Shown in pieces: positions 1-6,161 of a DNA stretch of 14,518 nt. Within the stretch, counting starts at the first letter, position 1. Each line of letters opens with the position of its first letter. The notes beneath the pieces were generated by a model, which was not told the DNA's origin, ran no database searches, and worked only from the letters and a program-made list of their open reading frames with translations. Both the position numbers and the translations under genes were made by a program. Source of the stretch: MESE01 sp036675035 (GTDB lineage Bacteria; Pseudomonadota; Gammaproteobacteria; Burkholderiales; Burkholderiaceae_D); NCBI GenBank assembly GCA_036675035.1, contig JAKFFO010000115.1, positions 1-14,518 on the forward strand, in the 5' to 3' direction.

Positions 1-37
1 CCCACTGATCGTCTCGTAATGCATAGCGCCTGACCAT
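1..37 (-). CDS. IS5-family transposase, N-terminal fragment (runs off left edge)
   Basis: Only the first 12 codons are in the window, reading MVRRYALRDDQW on the minus strand. This closely resembles the start of IS5-family (DDE) transposases, which typically open with an RYxLxDxQW motif. The ATG at 37-35 is preceded by an excellent ribosome-binding site, GGAGG, at 46-50 (within GAAGGAGGTAAAG, complement of 41-53). The rest of the gene, including the DDE catalytic residues, lies outside the window. Whether the copy is intact therefore cannot be judged. The family call comes from motif recall, not from a search. Confidence 0.72.
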   Translation of the reverse strand, partial: MVRRYALRDDQW

Positions 38-119
38 GATCTTTACCTCCTTCAAAAACATAGAGGCAGCAATCGCTGAATCGTTCTGATTGCATTACAT
101 TAATTGAGGACACGCCCTA
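1..119 (-). mobile_element. Right end of an IS5-type insertion sequence
   Basis: The 80 bp upstream of the transposase start form its leader and should contain the element's terminal inverted repeat. Read on the minus strand, the probable end is GGGCGTGTCCTCAATTAATG, the complement of 98-117. It is followed on the plus strand by TA at 118-119, a plausible target duplication for several IS5 subgroups. The opposite end is outside the window, so the inverted repeat and the exact boundary are inferred. Confidence 0.5.
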
Positions 120-388
120 GAACTCATTTCATAAATAGGAGGGTACGCGTTCGCATCAGAATCGGGGCTGGCAAGGCGTGCGACGCGTCCAATAGTTTTT
201 CTATTGGCAAGGAGCACAACGCAGTCCAGCGTCGATTCTGATGCGAACCCTTCGGGAAGGTGGTCTGGGCGGCGCATCACCGCGTTGCGCCGCTTGCACA
301 GGGGACCACCCTGTGCATCGCGTCGCGCCTTGTGCTGCATCCGTCCAGACCACCTTCGCGCGCCCTCGTATTTATGAAATGAGTTCTA
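118..388. mobile_element. MITE-like non-coding element with 20-bp perfect terminal inverted repeats
   Basis: The sequence TAGAACTCATTTCATAAATA at 118-137 returns as its exact reverse complement at 369-388. The match continues imperfectly inward for about 12 bp. No convincing coding sequence lies between the ends. The interior is made of nested inverted repeats: 150-164 with 233-247 (15 bp, perfect), 189-195 with 201-207 around a T5 loop, 256-268 with 345-357 (13 bp, perfect), 269-276 with 286-293, and 296-303 with 309-316. If the outer TA is a target duplication, the repeat proper is 18 bp. Small size, terminal repeats and no gene fit a miniature inverted-repeat transposable element mobilised in trans. 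The parent transposon is not identifiable here. Confidence 0.75.
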
Positions 389-554
389 CTGAAAGGGTAT
401 TTATACAGCACGTCCTTGCCTCGGAATTTGCGGTTGAGAACGATATGGTGCAAGCATGAAGTACATTAACGGAATGCAGGTAAGATCGAAGCCGGCATGA
501 TCTGCGGCCGGAACGCCTGTCGATACGGCGCATACCCTGACCTGGGAGTCTTCA
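389..554. other. Leader region of the SGNH-hydrolase gene
   Basis: Together with the element at 118-388 this makes about 500 bp without a recognisable gene. I see no clear sigma-70 promoter. The only defined signal is the ribosome-binding site GGGAG at 544-548, six bases before the ATG at 555. Confidence 0.4.
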
Positions 555-1376
555 ATGACGGTGTACCAAAAAGGACAAGGCTGGGAGCCGGGTAAATTTC
601 CCGCGATTCTTGCAGTGGGCGATTCCTGGTTCTGGTATCCGAAAAACAATCTGCTCGAAGCGTTGTCGAGACATCCGAAGCTCTTGCGCGATTTCCGGCA
701 TATTCAGGGAGTAGGTTACAGCGGTGCCTTGCTTCAGCACTATGTCGGCGCCCGCTCCCTTGCCGGCGATGTCCGGTACAACCTGAGCCTCAATGTCCGG
801 CGCCACTACAACGTTTTCCTTATCAGCGGTGCCGGCAACGATGCGATCGACTACCGGCTGGCGCTGGCGGGTTCGTGCCATGGCATTACCGAACCGGAAA
901 AGTGTTTCGATCCGGTCGGCCTGGATGATTTGCTCGAAACCATCTCGCGCGCAACCGGAACGCTGATCCACGATATCCGCTGGGCTTACAAGAATGAAGA
1001 AAAAATGGTGCGGCCGATTTTCATACACGGATACGATTACCCGGTACCGGACGGCAGGGGATTCATCATGGGCCCGGTAACAAGCGGCCCGTGGTTGAAG
1101 CCGGCGCTGGACGCGGCCGGTGTCGATCCGGACCTGCAATTCCGGACCGAGCTATGCAGACTATTGATCGACAGGTTGAACGGGTTGTTCGCACTGTTCG
1201 AAGACCCGGCAAACGATGTCAGTTTTATCGATTGCCGCGGGGTGCTTCGCAATGACGGGAGCTATCAAAAGGACTGGGACAATGAAATGCATCCGGCCTG
1301 GTCCGGCTTCAGGAAGATCGTAGACCAGCGATGGATTCCAGAGCTGGCCAGGTGGGGGATCGCGCGCGGCACTTGA
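555..1376 (+). CDS. SGNH/GDSL-type hydrolase-like protein
   Basis: A 273-aa protein with the block pattern of SGNH hydrolases (esterases, lipases and carbohydrate deacetylases). Block I is VGDSWFWYP, with Ser24 as the expected nucleophile. A Gly in GYSG (54-57) may serve block II. Block III is GAGND (92-96), with Asn95. Block V is DNEMHP, with His246 near the C-terminus. The residue three before that His is Asn243 rather than the usual Asp, and Asp242 lies next to it. No signal peptide is visible, so it is probably cytoplasmic. The start is supported by GGGAG six bases upstream. The substrate is unknown. The gene stands alone between the MITE-like element and the octamer repeat. Confidence 0.72.
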   Translation: MTVYQKGQGWEPGKFPAILAVGDSWFWYPKNNLLEALSRHPKLLRDFRHIQGVGYSGALLQHYVGARSLAGDVRYNLSLNVRRHYNVFLISGAGNDAIDYRLALAGSCHGITEPEKCFDPVGLDDLLETISRATGTLIHDIRWAYKNEEKMVRPIFIHGYDYPVPDGRGFIMGPVTSGPWLKPALDAAGVDPDLQFRTELCRLLIDRLNGLFALFEDPANDVSFIDCRGVLRNDGSYQKDWDNEMHPAWSGFRKIVDQRWIPELARWGIARGT

Positions 1377-1568
1377 GTTCGCCGCCGGCAGGACCGGTAC
1401 CGCAGAAGCCCTTTGTCGGAAATTAACCCCATTGAGTTCGTCGCACCGTTTCATTTTTAAAGCCACGTGGTTCCATCAATCGATTGCAATCCGGAACCAG
1501 TCCAAGCTCAACTTCTAGATGAACGTATCGCCAAAGCCGAAGCAACGGCAACCGAGGTTGCAAATAAA

Positions 1569-1608
1569 ATTCGAGTATTCGAGTATTCGAGTATTGGAGT
1601 ATTCGAAT
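1569..1608. repeat. Tandem octamer repeat, five units of ATTCGAGT
   Basis: Three perfect copies of ATTCGAGT (1569-1592) are followed by ATTGGAGT and ATTCGAAT. The array ends 32 bp before the ATG of the next gene, where slippage could alter promoter spacing or leader length. Repeat number can change by multiples of 8, which is not divisible by 3, so it would also shift any frame running through it. Two short plus-strand frames run through it (for example 1519-1617, 32 codons). Neither is recognisable, and both may be remnants. Confidence 0.85.
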
Positions 1609-1640
1609 AGACGCTAGCTACCTGCTCACCGGGAGAAATC

Positions 1641-2315
1641 ATGAAACCAAGAATTCTGTTTGCGATTGCCATGGCCCTGCCTGCAATTGCGATCGCCTGC
1701 GGGAGCGCGGGCAAAGAAACTTCCCGGATTGCGCCGCCGGTCAATCCGGCTTATGCCGCGGCACACCAGTCTGATCGCAAGGTTGCCGACGACGGAATTG
1801 TTTCGCCCCCGGGCGAGCGGCAATCGAAGGACGAATCCGTAGCTTGCTGCCGCAATGCCACCTGCGATGACCAGGGCCGGATCGTTCGCAAATCCAACGG
1901 GTCGGGCGGTTTCATTGACTATATCTATCATCCCCGCACCGGCAAGCTGATCCTGGTTCTGGACGGCGGTTACCAGACCGCATTTCACTATAACGACGAA
2001 GGCGAACTGAGCCATGCATCAAATAGCGATGGCAAGCTGGTCACATTCGACTATGCCGGCACATCGAAAATCCAGCGCTTCGTGGAGATCGATCGCTCTG
2101 CCGGAACGCGGCGCGAATTGACATTCAAGTACAACGGCGCCGGAAAACCGGTGGAAATCTCGTTGGTCGGCGTCGGCAAAATCAAGGTCGACTACGACGA
2201 CAAAGGCGAAATCACCAAGGTGAATTCAAAACAAGGCATGCAAATGGCATTGCAGGTGACCCAGGCCTTTCAGAACTTGCTGAGCATCGTTCAGCCGACC
2301 GGTACGCGGTTTTAG
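1641..2315 (+). CDS. Exported YD/RHS-repeat-like protein, possible lipoprotein
   Basis: A 224-aa protein. Residues 1-19 form a signal peptide (positively charged start, hydrophobic core) ending AIA-Cys20. This is a weak lipobox, because Ala is at -3, so lipidation is plausible but not certain. After a Ser/Pro-rich linker and a CC pair near residues 69-70, residues 80-200 show repeated strand-turn patterns of RHS/YD type: YIYHPRTGKL, FHYNDEGEL, FDYAGTSK, FKYNGAGKP, VDYDDKGEI. That predicts a small beta-rich extracytoplasmic domain, far shorter than full RHS toxins and with no visible toxin tip. The ATG at 1641 is chosen because it begins the signal peptide; GGGAG at 1630-1634 is a usable ribosome-binding site. 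Confidence 0.68.
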   Translation: MKPRILFAIAMALPAIAIACGSAGKETSRIAPPVNPAYAAAHQSDRKVADDGIVSPPGERQSKDESVACCRNATCDDQGRIVRKSNGSGGFIDYIYHPRTGKLILVLDGGYQTAFHYNDEGELSHASNSDGKLVTFDYAGTSKIQRFVEIDRSAGTRRELTFKYNGAGKPVEISLVGVGKIKVDYDDKGEITKVNSKQGMQMALQVTQAFQNLLSIVQPTGTRF

Positions 2316-2515
2316 CCGGCCACCACAACATGTCAGTCCCGGGCACGAGAGAATCCGTGAACACGCCGGCTCCGGTAACAAACGGCCCATTGCTGCTGGA
2401 GGCGCTGGCCCGGCTCGGAGTTACGTGCGGCAGCATAGCTACCGGAGTAAGCTTGACCGATCGCGTCGACGTTTGCGCATTTGCCCCAACTGGAATCAAA
2501 TATGAGAGTCGCGAG

Positions 2516-3073
2516 ATGAAGGCAGCCATATCCGATGTTGAGGCAGTGTCCGTGCCGCCGGGCCCGATTCAGACCTGCGGCTTGCGGCAAGTGGATTTTT
2601 CCGATGGATACCGTGGCCACGTCGCCGTGCCGGGTCTGACTGCGCTTGAGTGCGCGCGTGCCATTTTCGAGAATCCGCCGCGCTTTGCGGTTGCGCTCAT
2701 GTCGATGCGAAACCGCATAGTTGCGCTGTTCGGGCTGAAGACTCCCGAGAAACTCCATCATCATCAGCCCGGCGATCGGCTGGTCGGCAACTTTCCATTG
2801 ATCTCGGAATCGCTGGAGCAGGTGGTGCTGGGAGGAGATGACAAGCATCTTGATTTCCGGATATTGGTCTCTGCGCTTGGTGACCGGGCGGGCTCCGAAG
2901 TCACGCTGTCGACGCTGGTACGCACCAATAACCTGTTCGGGAAAATCTACCTGTTCGCGGTGATGCCATTCCACCGGTTCCTGTCGCGCCACATGCTGGC
3001 ACGCGGACTGCGGCGTATTGCCGAAACAAGACGCGCGGATGGCGTATTGAAATCTCCGACGAAGGGTTCATGA
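2516..3073 (+). CDS. DUF2867 family protein
   Basis: The 185-aa product matches the DUF2867 layout: an N-terminal FSDGYRGHVAVPGLTA segment, a MSMRNRIVALFGLK segment, then LVGNFPLI, VLGGDDKHLDFRI and, near the C-terminus, LFGKIYLFAVMPFHRFLSR. Members are of unknown function and are sometimes fused to NAD(P)-binding epimerase domains. This one is stand-alone. I chose the ATG at 2516 because homology begins just after it and the length suits the family. The frame is open further upstream to an ATG at 2330, adding 62 residues I do not recognise. The preceding gene ends at 2315, so both may share a transcript. Confidence 0.72.
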   Translation: MKAAISDVEAVSVPPGPIQTCGLRQVDFSDGYRGHVAVPGLTALECARAIFENPPRFAVALMSMRNRIVALFGLKTPEKLHHHQPGDRLVGNFPLISESLEQVVLGGDDKHLDFRILVSALGDRAGSEVTLSTLVRTNNLFGKIYLFAVMPFHRFLSRHMLARGLRRIAETRRADGVLKSPTKGS

Positions 3074-3530
3074 TTCGCACTGGCCACCGTGATGCGCCGA
3101 GCGCGAAGCAAGTTATCCGGCGAAGGAATTCGGCTCCGGGAATCTGTTTGTACAACAGCAGCAGCACAGACGAGGTTGGCTTATAAACGCACACTTACCG
3201 TCCGCATAAAGAGGCACGAACCGAATCGGCGCGCATGTGTGCGGAATGAGGTAGTCCGTGAAATCGAAGACGCCTTCCCAGTTAATAGACATACGCACAA
3301 TTGGGCCGTAGACTGCAGCCATTGCCATGAAGGTAATTTCCGAACTGGTCGAGCATCTTGAGCGGTCGGTAACGGACGTGGAAGGCGTGACGTCGTTCAC
3401 GGTTATTTATCACTGAATTTGGTGCGGTATTGCGCCAACCGCAGTATTGGCGCGGCGCTTGGAGGATTAAATCAATGTGCTTATCAGCCGCCGCCGGTGC
3501 TTACCGGCTTTCCCTGTCCATATAAGTATC
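3074..3530. other. Region without a confident gene; possible decayed coding sequence
   Basis: No product here is recognisable. A 29-residue plus-strand frame at 3327-3416 (MKVISELVEHLERSVTDVEG...) has natural-looking composition. It lacks a ribosome-binding site and is cut off upstream by a stop at 3309-3311, so it may be the tail of a decayed gene. A 95-codon minus-strand frame (3400-3113) overlaps it and includes a run of five Cys; I do not trust it. Two hairpins are present: GCGCCAA/TTGGCGC near 3433-3452, and GCCGGT-GCTT-ACCGGC at 3493-3508. Either could be a weak terminator. Confidence 0.4.
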
Positions 3531-3538
3531 AGTTAGAG
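3531..3538 (+). other. Possible left cassette junction (R'-like core)
   Basis: GTTAGAG at 3532-3538 approximates the integron core site GTTRRRY; the final Y is not met. It lies 12 bp before the ATG of the first small membrane-protein gene, matching the spacing between the clear attC crossover and the next start (15 bp). I find no symmetrical attC partner upstream, so this could be the end of an attI site, a decayed attC, or chance. Confidence 0.35.
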
Positions 3539-3543
3539 CCCTC

Positions 3544-3960
3544 ATGACATTTCTGCGGCGACTGGTAAAAACAGAGCTAGCTGCACTCGTCGCACTTGTG
3601 GCTGTTGCAATTCTCGTGGCTGGCTTTTCGGCAGTTCAAGCTTGGTTCGCCCCAAGCGCAGTCCTTGGTATTGCAGGTTCCGCCGCAATTGTTTTTGGCT
3701 ACATCCTCATCATTGGGTTCATTCCGGCCATCGCTTTTGGGGCACCGCTGTATGCCTGGTTGTGGCATCGTGGCAAAGCGTCTTGGGCCACGGCTCTGGC
3801 AATTGGTCTTCTTCCAGGCTTCGCTTTGCTCGTCATCGCCAAAGATCTGGGTCTTTGGTCATTGGCATGCGGCGCAATTGTGGCCTTAGCAACTCATGCT
3901 GCGTGCGGGGCGGGCTCTAACAATTCATTCAAGCCGAACCCGCTTCGCGGGTCGGCTTAA
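3544..3960 (+). CDS. Integron-cassette membrane protein 1
   Basis: A 138-aa hydrophobic protein with about four to five membrane segments (roughly residues 10-32, 40-62, 64-75, 82-97 and 101-118) and no recognised domain. Its last residues, SNNSFKPNPLRGSA, are encoded by the attC site itself. The reading frame therefore ends inside the recombination site, a well-known trait of cassette genes. There is no good ribosome-binding site before the ATG, as is common in cassettes. Expression would depend on an upstream array promoter or read-through. The function is unknown. Confidence 0.7.
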   Translation: MTFLRRLVKTELAALVALVAVAILVAGFSAVQAWFAPSAVLGIAGSAAIVFGYILIIGFIPAIAFGAPLYAWLWHRGKASWATALAIGLLPGFALLVIAKDLGLWSLACGAIVALATHAACGAGSNNSFKPNPLRGSA

Positions 3961-3973
3961 TTCAGGCGTTAGG
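3915..3973 (+). other. attC recombination site (59-bp element)
   Basis: The site begins with the R'' core TCTAAC (3916-3921) and ends with R' GTTAGG (3968-3973). Between them, AAGCCGA (3931-3937) pairs with TCGGCTT (3952-3958). The central hairpin is CCCGC-TTCG-CGGG, and the outer arms AATTCATTC and AATTCAGGCG are near-complementary. Length, cores and single-strand hairpin symmetry match canonical integron attC sites. Recombination by IntI is expected between G3968 and T3969. Folding of the bottom strand would confirm the extrahelical bases. Confidence 0.9.
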
Positions 3974-3982
3974 AATCAGAGA

Positions 3983-4270
3983 ATGTCGCGACAAGGTTAT
4001 AAAGGATTCACAGAGGGGATAGAACCGTTTTTTGTGATGCTTTTCGGATTTTTACTTGCGTGGTGGTTTTTTTGGACTGCATACAAGGGTTACATCGGTA
4101 ACAAGGTACTTTTCTTTCCGGGAGGCAGAAACAGTAAAGCGCTTTATCTCTATTGGGGTGAATATCCGTATGTCTGTGCTTTTACAGTTGGGTTCTATGC
4201 GTTACTCGGTTTTTTCTTTGTCTATCTCATTATTCGATACACAAAGAACGGCTTTAAACGTGACGCGTGA
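3983..4270 (+). CDS. Integron-cassette membrane protein 2
   Basis: A 95-aa protein that starts 15 bp after the attC1 crossover point and ends about 10 bp before the next attC-like site, filling its cassette neatly. It has two strongly hydrophobic segments: residues 16-34 (FFVMLFGFLLAWWFFWTAY) and about 63-84. A short polar loop with a GGRNS motif lies between them, and the tail is basic (RYTKNGFKRDA). No family is recognised. Base composition is clearly more AT-rich than that of the flanking chromosomal genes, consistent with acquisition. No good ribosome-binding site is seen. Confidence 0.72.
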   Translation: MSRQGYKGFTEGIEPFFVMLFGFLLAWWFFWTAYKGYIGNKVLFFPGGRNSKALYLYWGEYPYVCAFTVGFYALLGFFFVYLIIRYTKNGFKRDA

Positions 4271-4278
4271 ATTAAAGC

Positions 4279-4333
4279 TCCTAACTCGCCGTTGCACGCT
4301 GACGCTTCGCGCCAGTGAACTTAGTCGGTAGCG
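4279..4333 (+). other. Degenerate attC-like site
   Basis: CCTAAC (4280-4285) acts as R''. It is followed by an imperfect hairpin in which CACGCTGACGC (4295-4305) is opposite GCGCCAGTG (4309-4317). The right core reads GGTAGCG (4328-4334) in place of GTTRRRY. Overall symmetry and position, between two small ORFs with the next start 8 bp downstream, support a diverged attC. The mismatch at the conserved crossover T suggests it may no longer recombine well. Confidence 0.6.
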
Positions 4334-4336
4334 CTC

Positions 4337-4513
4337 ATGAGTGGATTTGATGCAGTAACTTACGCAGTATGGGAGGCCATCGCGTATGTCGTGGGCCGTG
4401 TTGTCGGCCGCACCTTTTCGCTAGACCGTAAGCACGCACAAATCGTTGGCGGGTACTTCGTCATTGGCGTCATCGTCGTCGCTGCTGTCGCACTGACCGC
4501 CGTTTATCCATAG
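4337..4513 (+). CDS. Small membrane protein, third cassette-like gene
   Basis: A 58-aa protein beginning directly after the degenerate attC. The N-terminal part contains a Gly/Val-rich segment (AIAYVVGRVVGR). Residues 37-57 (IVGGYFVIGVIVVAAVALTAV) form a clear membrane helix, and the C-terminus is YP. No attC follows its stop codon, so its cassette is either truncated on the right or fixed in the chromosome. It has no recognisable family and no clear ribosome-binding site. The call rests on cassette context plus a credible membrane segment. Confidence 0.55.
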   Translation: MSGFDAVTYAVWEAIAYVVGRVVGRTFSLDRKHAQIVGGYFVIGVIVVAAVALTAVYP

Positions 4514-4631
4514 GTGTGCAGAGGGGCGGTCCTTTGGGACCAATCGGCGGCTGGCACTTGATAAATGACGCCCCTGGAAGGTCGACGTAGATTCTAAAAA
4601 ATATCTTCGAAGAGATGAAGAGAGGGAATTG
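4514..4631 (+). promoter_or_regulatory. Structured leader of the desaturase gene with a strong ribosome-binding site
   Basis: The outer arms AGGGGCG (4522-4528) and CGCCCCT (4569-4575) enclose a small hairpin, GGTCC-TTTG-GGACC (4528-4541). A purine-rich AGAGGG stretch at 4621-4626 lies five bases before the ATG at 4632. I see no clear promoter boxes. Confidence 0.35.
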
Positions 4632-5603
4632 ATGAATACCAAAAAAATTGATCCTTACAAAGTCAATTCGCTCACCAATCTGGATACCGCAAGTGCGGTC
4701 GACGGAGAGGTGATATGGGATCCATTGCGCTCGATCTGGAACGGCGGAATGTTGATTGGTGCGCTCGTGCTTGGGCCGCTTTATTTCTCTTGGAGCGCCT
4801 TTGCCGTGTTCTTGGCAACTTCCGCAATCACGTTATGCGCTGGCCATTCCGTGGGGTTTCATCGCCGCCTCATACATCGTAGCTTTGAATGCCCGAAATG
4901 GGTCGAGCGTACGCTGGTTTGGTTTGGTACCGCAGTGGGTATGGGCGGACCGCTTTGGACGATCCGCCTCCACGATAGCCGTGACTGGGCGCAGCGCCAA
5001 CCGGATTGCCATGTTTTTCTTCGCCACGGTAAAGCGATGTGGGTTGACGGAATTGTTTACCTTCATGGAAAGCTAAAGCTGGCGCGCCCGCCGGGTTTTG
5101 ATCCTGGTCCGGGAATTGGTGACGACCCCTTCTATCGCTTTCTGGACCGGACCTGGATGTTGCACCAGATACCAATTGGAATAGGTTTGTATCTATTCGG
5201 AGGTCTGCCGTGGGTTGCATGGGGAGTGTTTGTGCGCGTGGCCGCATGCACCACCATGCACTGGTTTATTTCGTATTTTGCGCATACCAGAGGGCCGCAA
5301 GACTGGATCGTCGATGGAGCAGTGATCCAAGCTCATAACGTACCTGTCATGGCGATTCCGACGATGGGAGAAAGCTGGCACAGCAATCACCACGCGTTTC
5401 CCGGTTCCGCGCGGCATGGACTTTATCCTGGACAGATTGACCTTGGATGGTGGTTCGTCCGATTTCTAGAGCTCATCGGATTAGCGTGGAACGTGAATGT
5501 CCCTGCGAACTTGCCGCCGCGCCATGGAATCAGTCCCGTTACTGCACGCGCTTTGTCAGTCGCAGCATCAGGTCAAGCCGAAGCAAGTAGATTACGGAAC
5601 TAG
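4632..5603 (+). CDS. Acyl-CoA/fatty-acid desaturase-like membrane di-iron protein
   Basis: A 323-aa integral membrane protein of the delta-9 acyl-CoA desaturase superfamily, which inserts double bases into acyl chains using a di-iron centre; here the double bond substrate is unknown. Box I is HSVGFHRRLIH (His72, His77, His82). Box III is ESWHSNHHAF (His250, His253, His254). Box II, usually HRxHH, reads RLHDSRDWAQ (His114, Asp115), a clear variant. Hydrophobic segments lie at about 38-70, 97-112 and 178-220. The ATG at 4632 is preferred over the adjacent TTG at 4629 because of AGAGGG five bases upstream. The next gene starts 3 bp after the stop, so the two are almost certainly co-translated. 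Electron donors are not encoded nearby. Confidence 0.8.
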   Translation: MNTKKIDPYKVNSLTNLDTASAVDGEVIWDPLRSIWNGGMLIGALVLGPLYFSWSAFAVFLATSAITLCAGHSVGFHRRLIHRSFECPKWVERTLVWFGTAVGMGGPLWTIRLHDSRDWAQRQPDCHVFLRHGKAMWVDGIVYLHGKLKLARPPGFDPGPGIGDDPFYRFLDRTWMLHQIPIGIGLYLFGGLPWVAWGVFVRVAACTTMHWFISYFAHTRGPQDWIVDGAVIQAHNVPVMAIPTMGESWHSNHHAFPGSARHGLYPGQIDLGWWFVRFLELIGLAWNVNVPANLPPRHGISPVTARALSVAASGQAEASRLRN

Positions 5604-5606
5604 ACA

Positions 5607-6161
5607 ATGCAGGATGCTCGCGAACTGACTGTTGGAGATGCGCTCGCCAAATTTCGAAAAGAAAACGGCCTTGAAACGGCAGCCACCACGTCACCATTTT
5701 GGCGTTGCCGGGTCGGCCCGGTGAACCTTGTATTTCCGAATTTCCGGTGGAGACGTGAAGCAATCGTGTCGCATGATCTTCATCATGTGCTGACTGGCTA
5801 TTCGTGTTCGATGCGCGGAGAGTTTCAACTGGCGACATGGGAGTTTGCTGCCGGGCGCTTTCCGCATCCAGCGGCAACCTTGTTCTGCCTTCCTCTCGTT
5901 GTAGCGGGTATATGCTGGTCGCCACGCGCGATTTGGCGCGCTTATCTCGACGGCCGCCGTAGTCGATCTCTGTATGGATTGCGGGGGAAAGACGATCTTC
6001 TGAATGCTTCTTTTGAAGCGGTAAGAGAGAGTTTTAACCCGCGTCAGGCAGACGCCGTAAGCGCTTCTGACATCGTCGGCTTCGGTTATTTATTGGCACA
6101 GGCTAGCCTCACGGTACTCGTGCCACTGATTGTTATTGTCGGGCTGGGTATTGCGATATGA
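5607..6161 (+). CDS. Coq4-like membrane protein
   Basis: A 184-aa protein with the Coq4 signature HDxxH-x11-E, seen as HDLHH (His56, Asp57, His60) with Glu72 exactly 12 residues after His60. In Coq4, part of ubiquinone biosynthesis, these residues bind a metal and act on the quinone ring. Unlike the classical soluble-peripheral form, this one has hydrophobic segments at about 90-105 and 160-184, suggesting membrane anchoring. It lies 3 bp downstream of the desaturase-like gene. The pairing suggests a shared lipid or quinone substrate; this is inference. A role in ubiquinone synthesis itself is not shown, since other ubi genes are absent. Confidence 0.75.
   Translation: MQDARELTVGDALAKFRKENGLETAATTSPFWRCRVGPVNLVFPNFRWRREAIVSHDLHHVLTGYSCSMRGEFQLATWEFAAGRFPHPAATLFCLPLVVAGICWSPRAIWRAYLDGRRSRSLYGLRGKDDLLNASFEAVRESFNPRQADAVSASDIVGFGYLLAQASLTVLVPLIVIVGLGIAI

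Noticed and set aside
387..408. SOS (LexA) box candidate, CTG…TATACAG before the hydrolase gene
   Set aside because: The CTG-to-CAG spacing is 14, not 10, so it does not fit the LexA consensus.
1569..1608. CRISPR-type repeat
   Set aside because: The units are 8 bp and contiguous, with no spacers and no cas genes. It is a simple tandem repeat.
3493..3538. A full attC or attI at the left end of the cassette array
   Set aside because: The GTTAGAG core and a GCCGGT/ACCGGC hairpin are present, but the outer arms are not complementary and no R'' core is found. Kept only as a possible junction.
3896..4270. A longer 124-aa version of cassette protein 2
   Set aside because: Its extra N-terminus is the attC site translated in another frame. 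The ATG at 3983, right after the crossover point, is the natural start.
4514..4628. A third attC after the 58-aa membrane protein
   Set aside because: Inverted arms exist, but neither the CTAAC-type R'' nor the GTTRRRY-type R' core is present.
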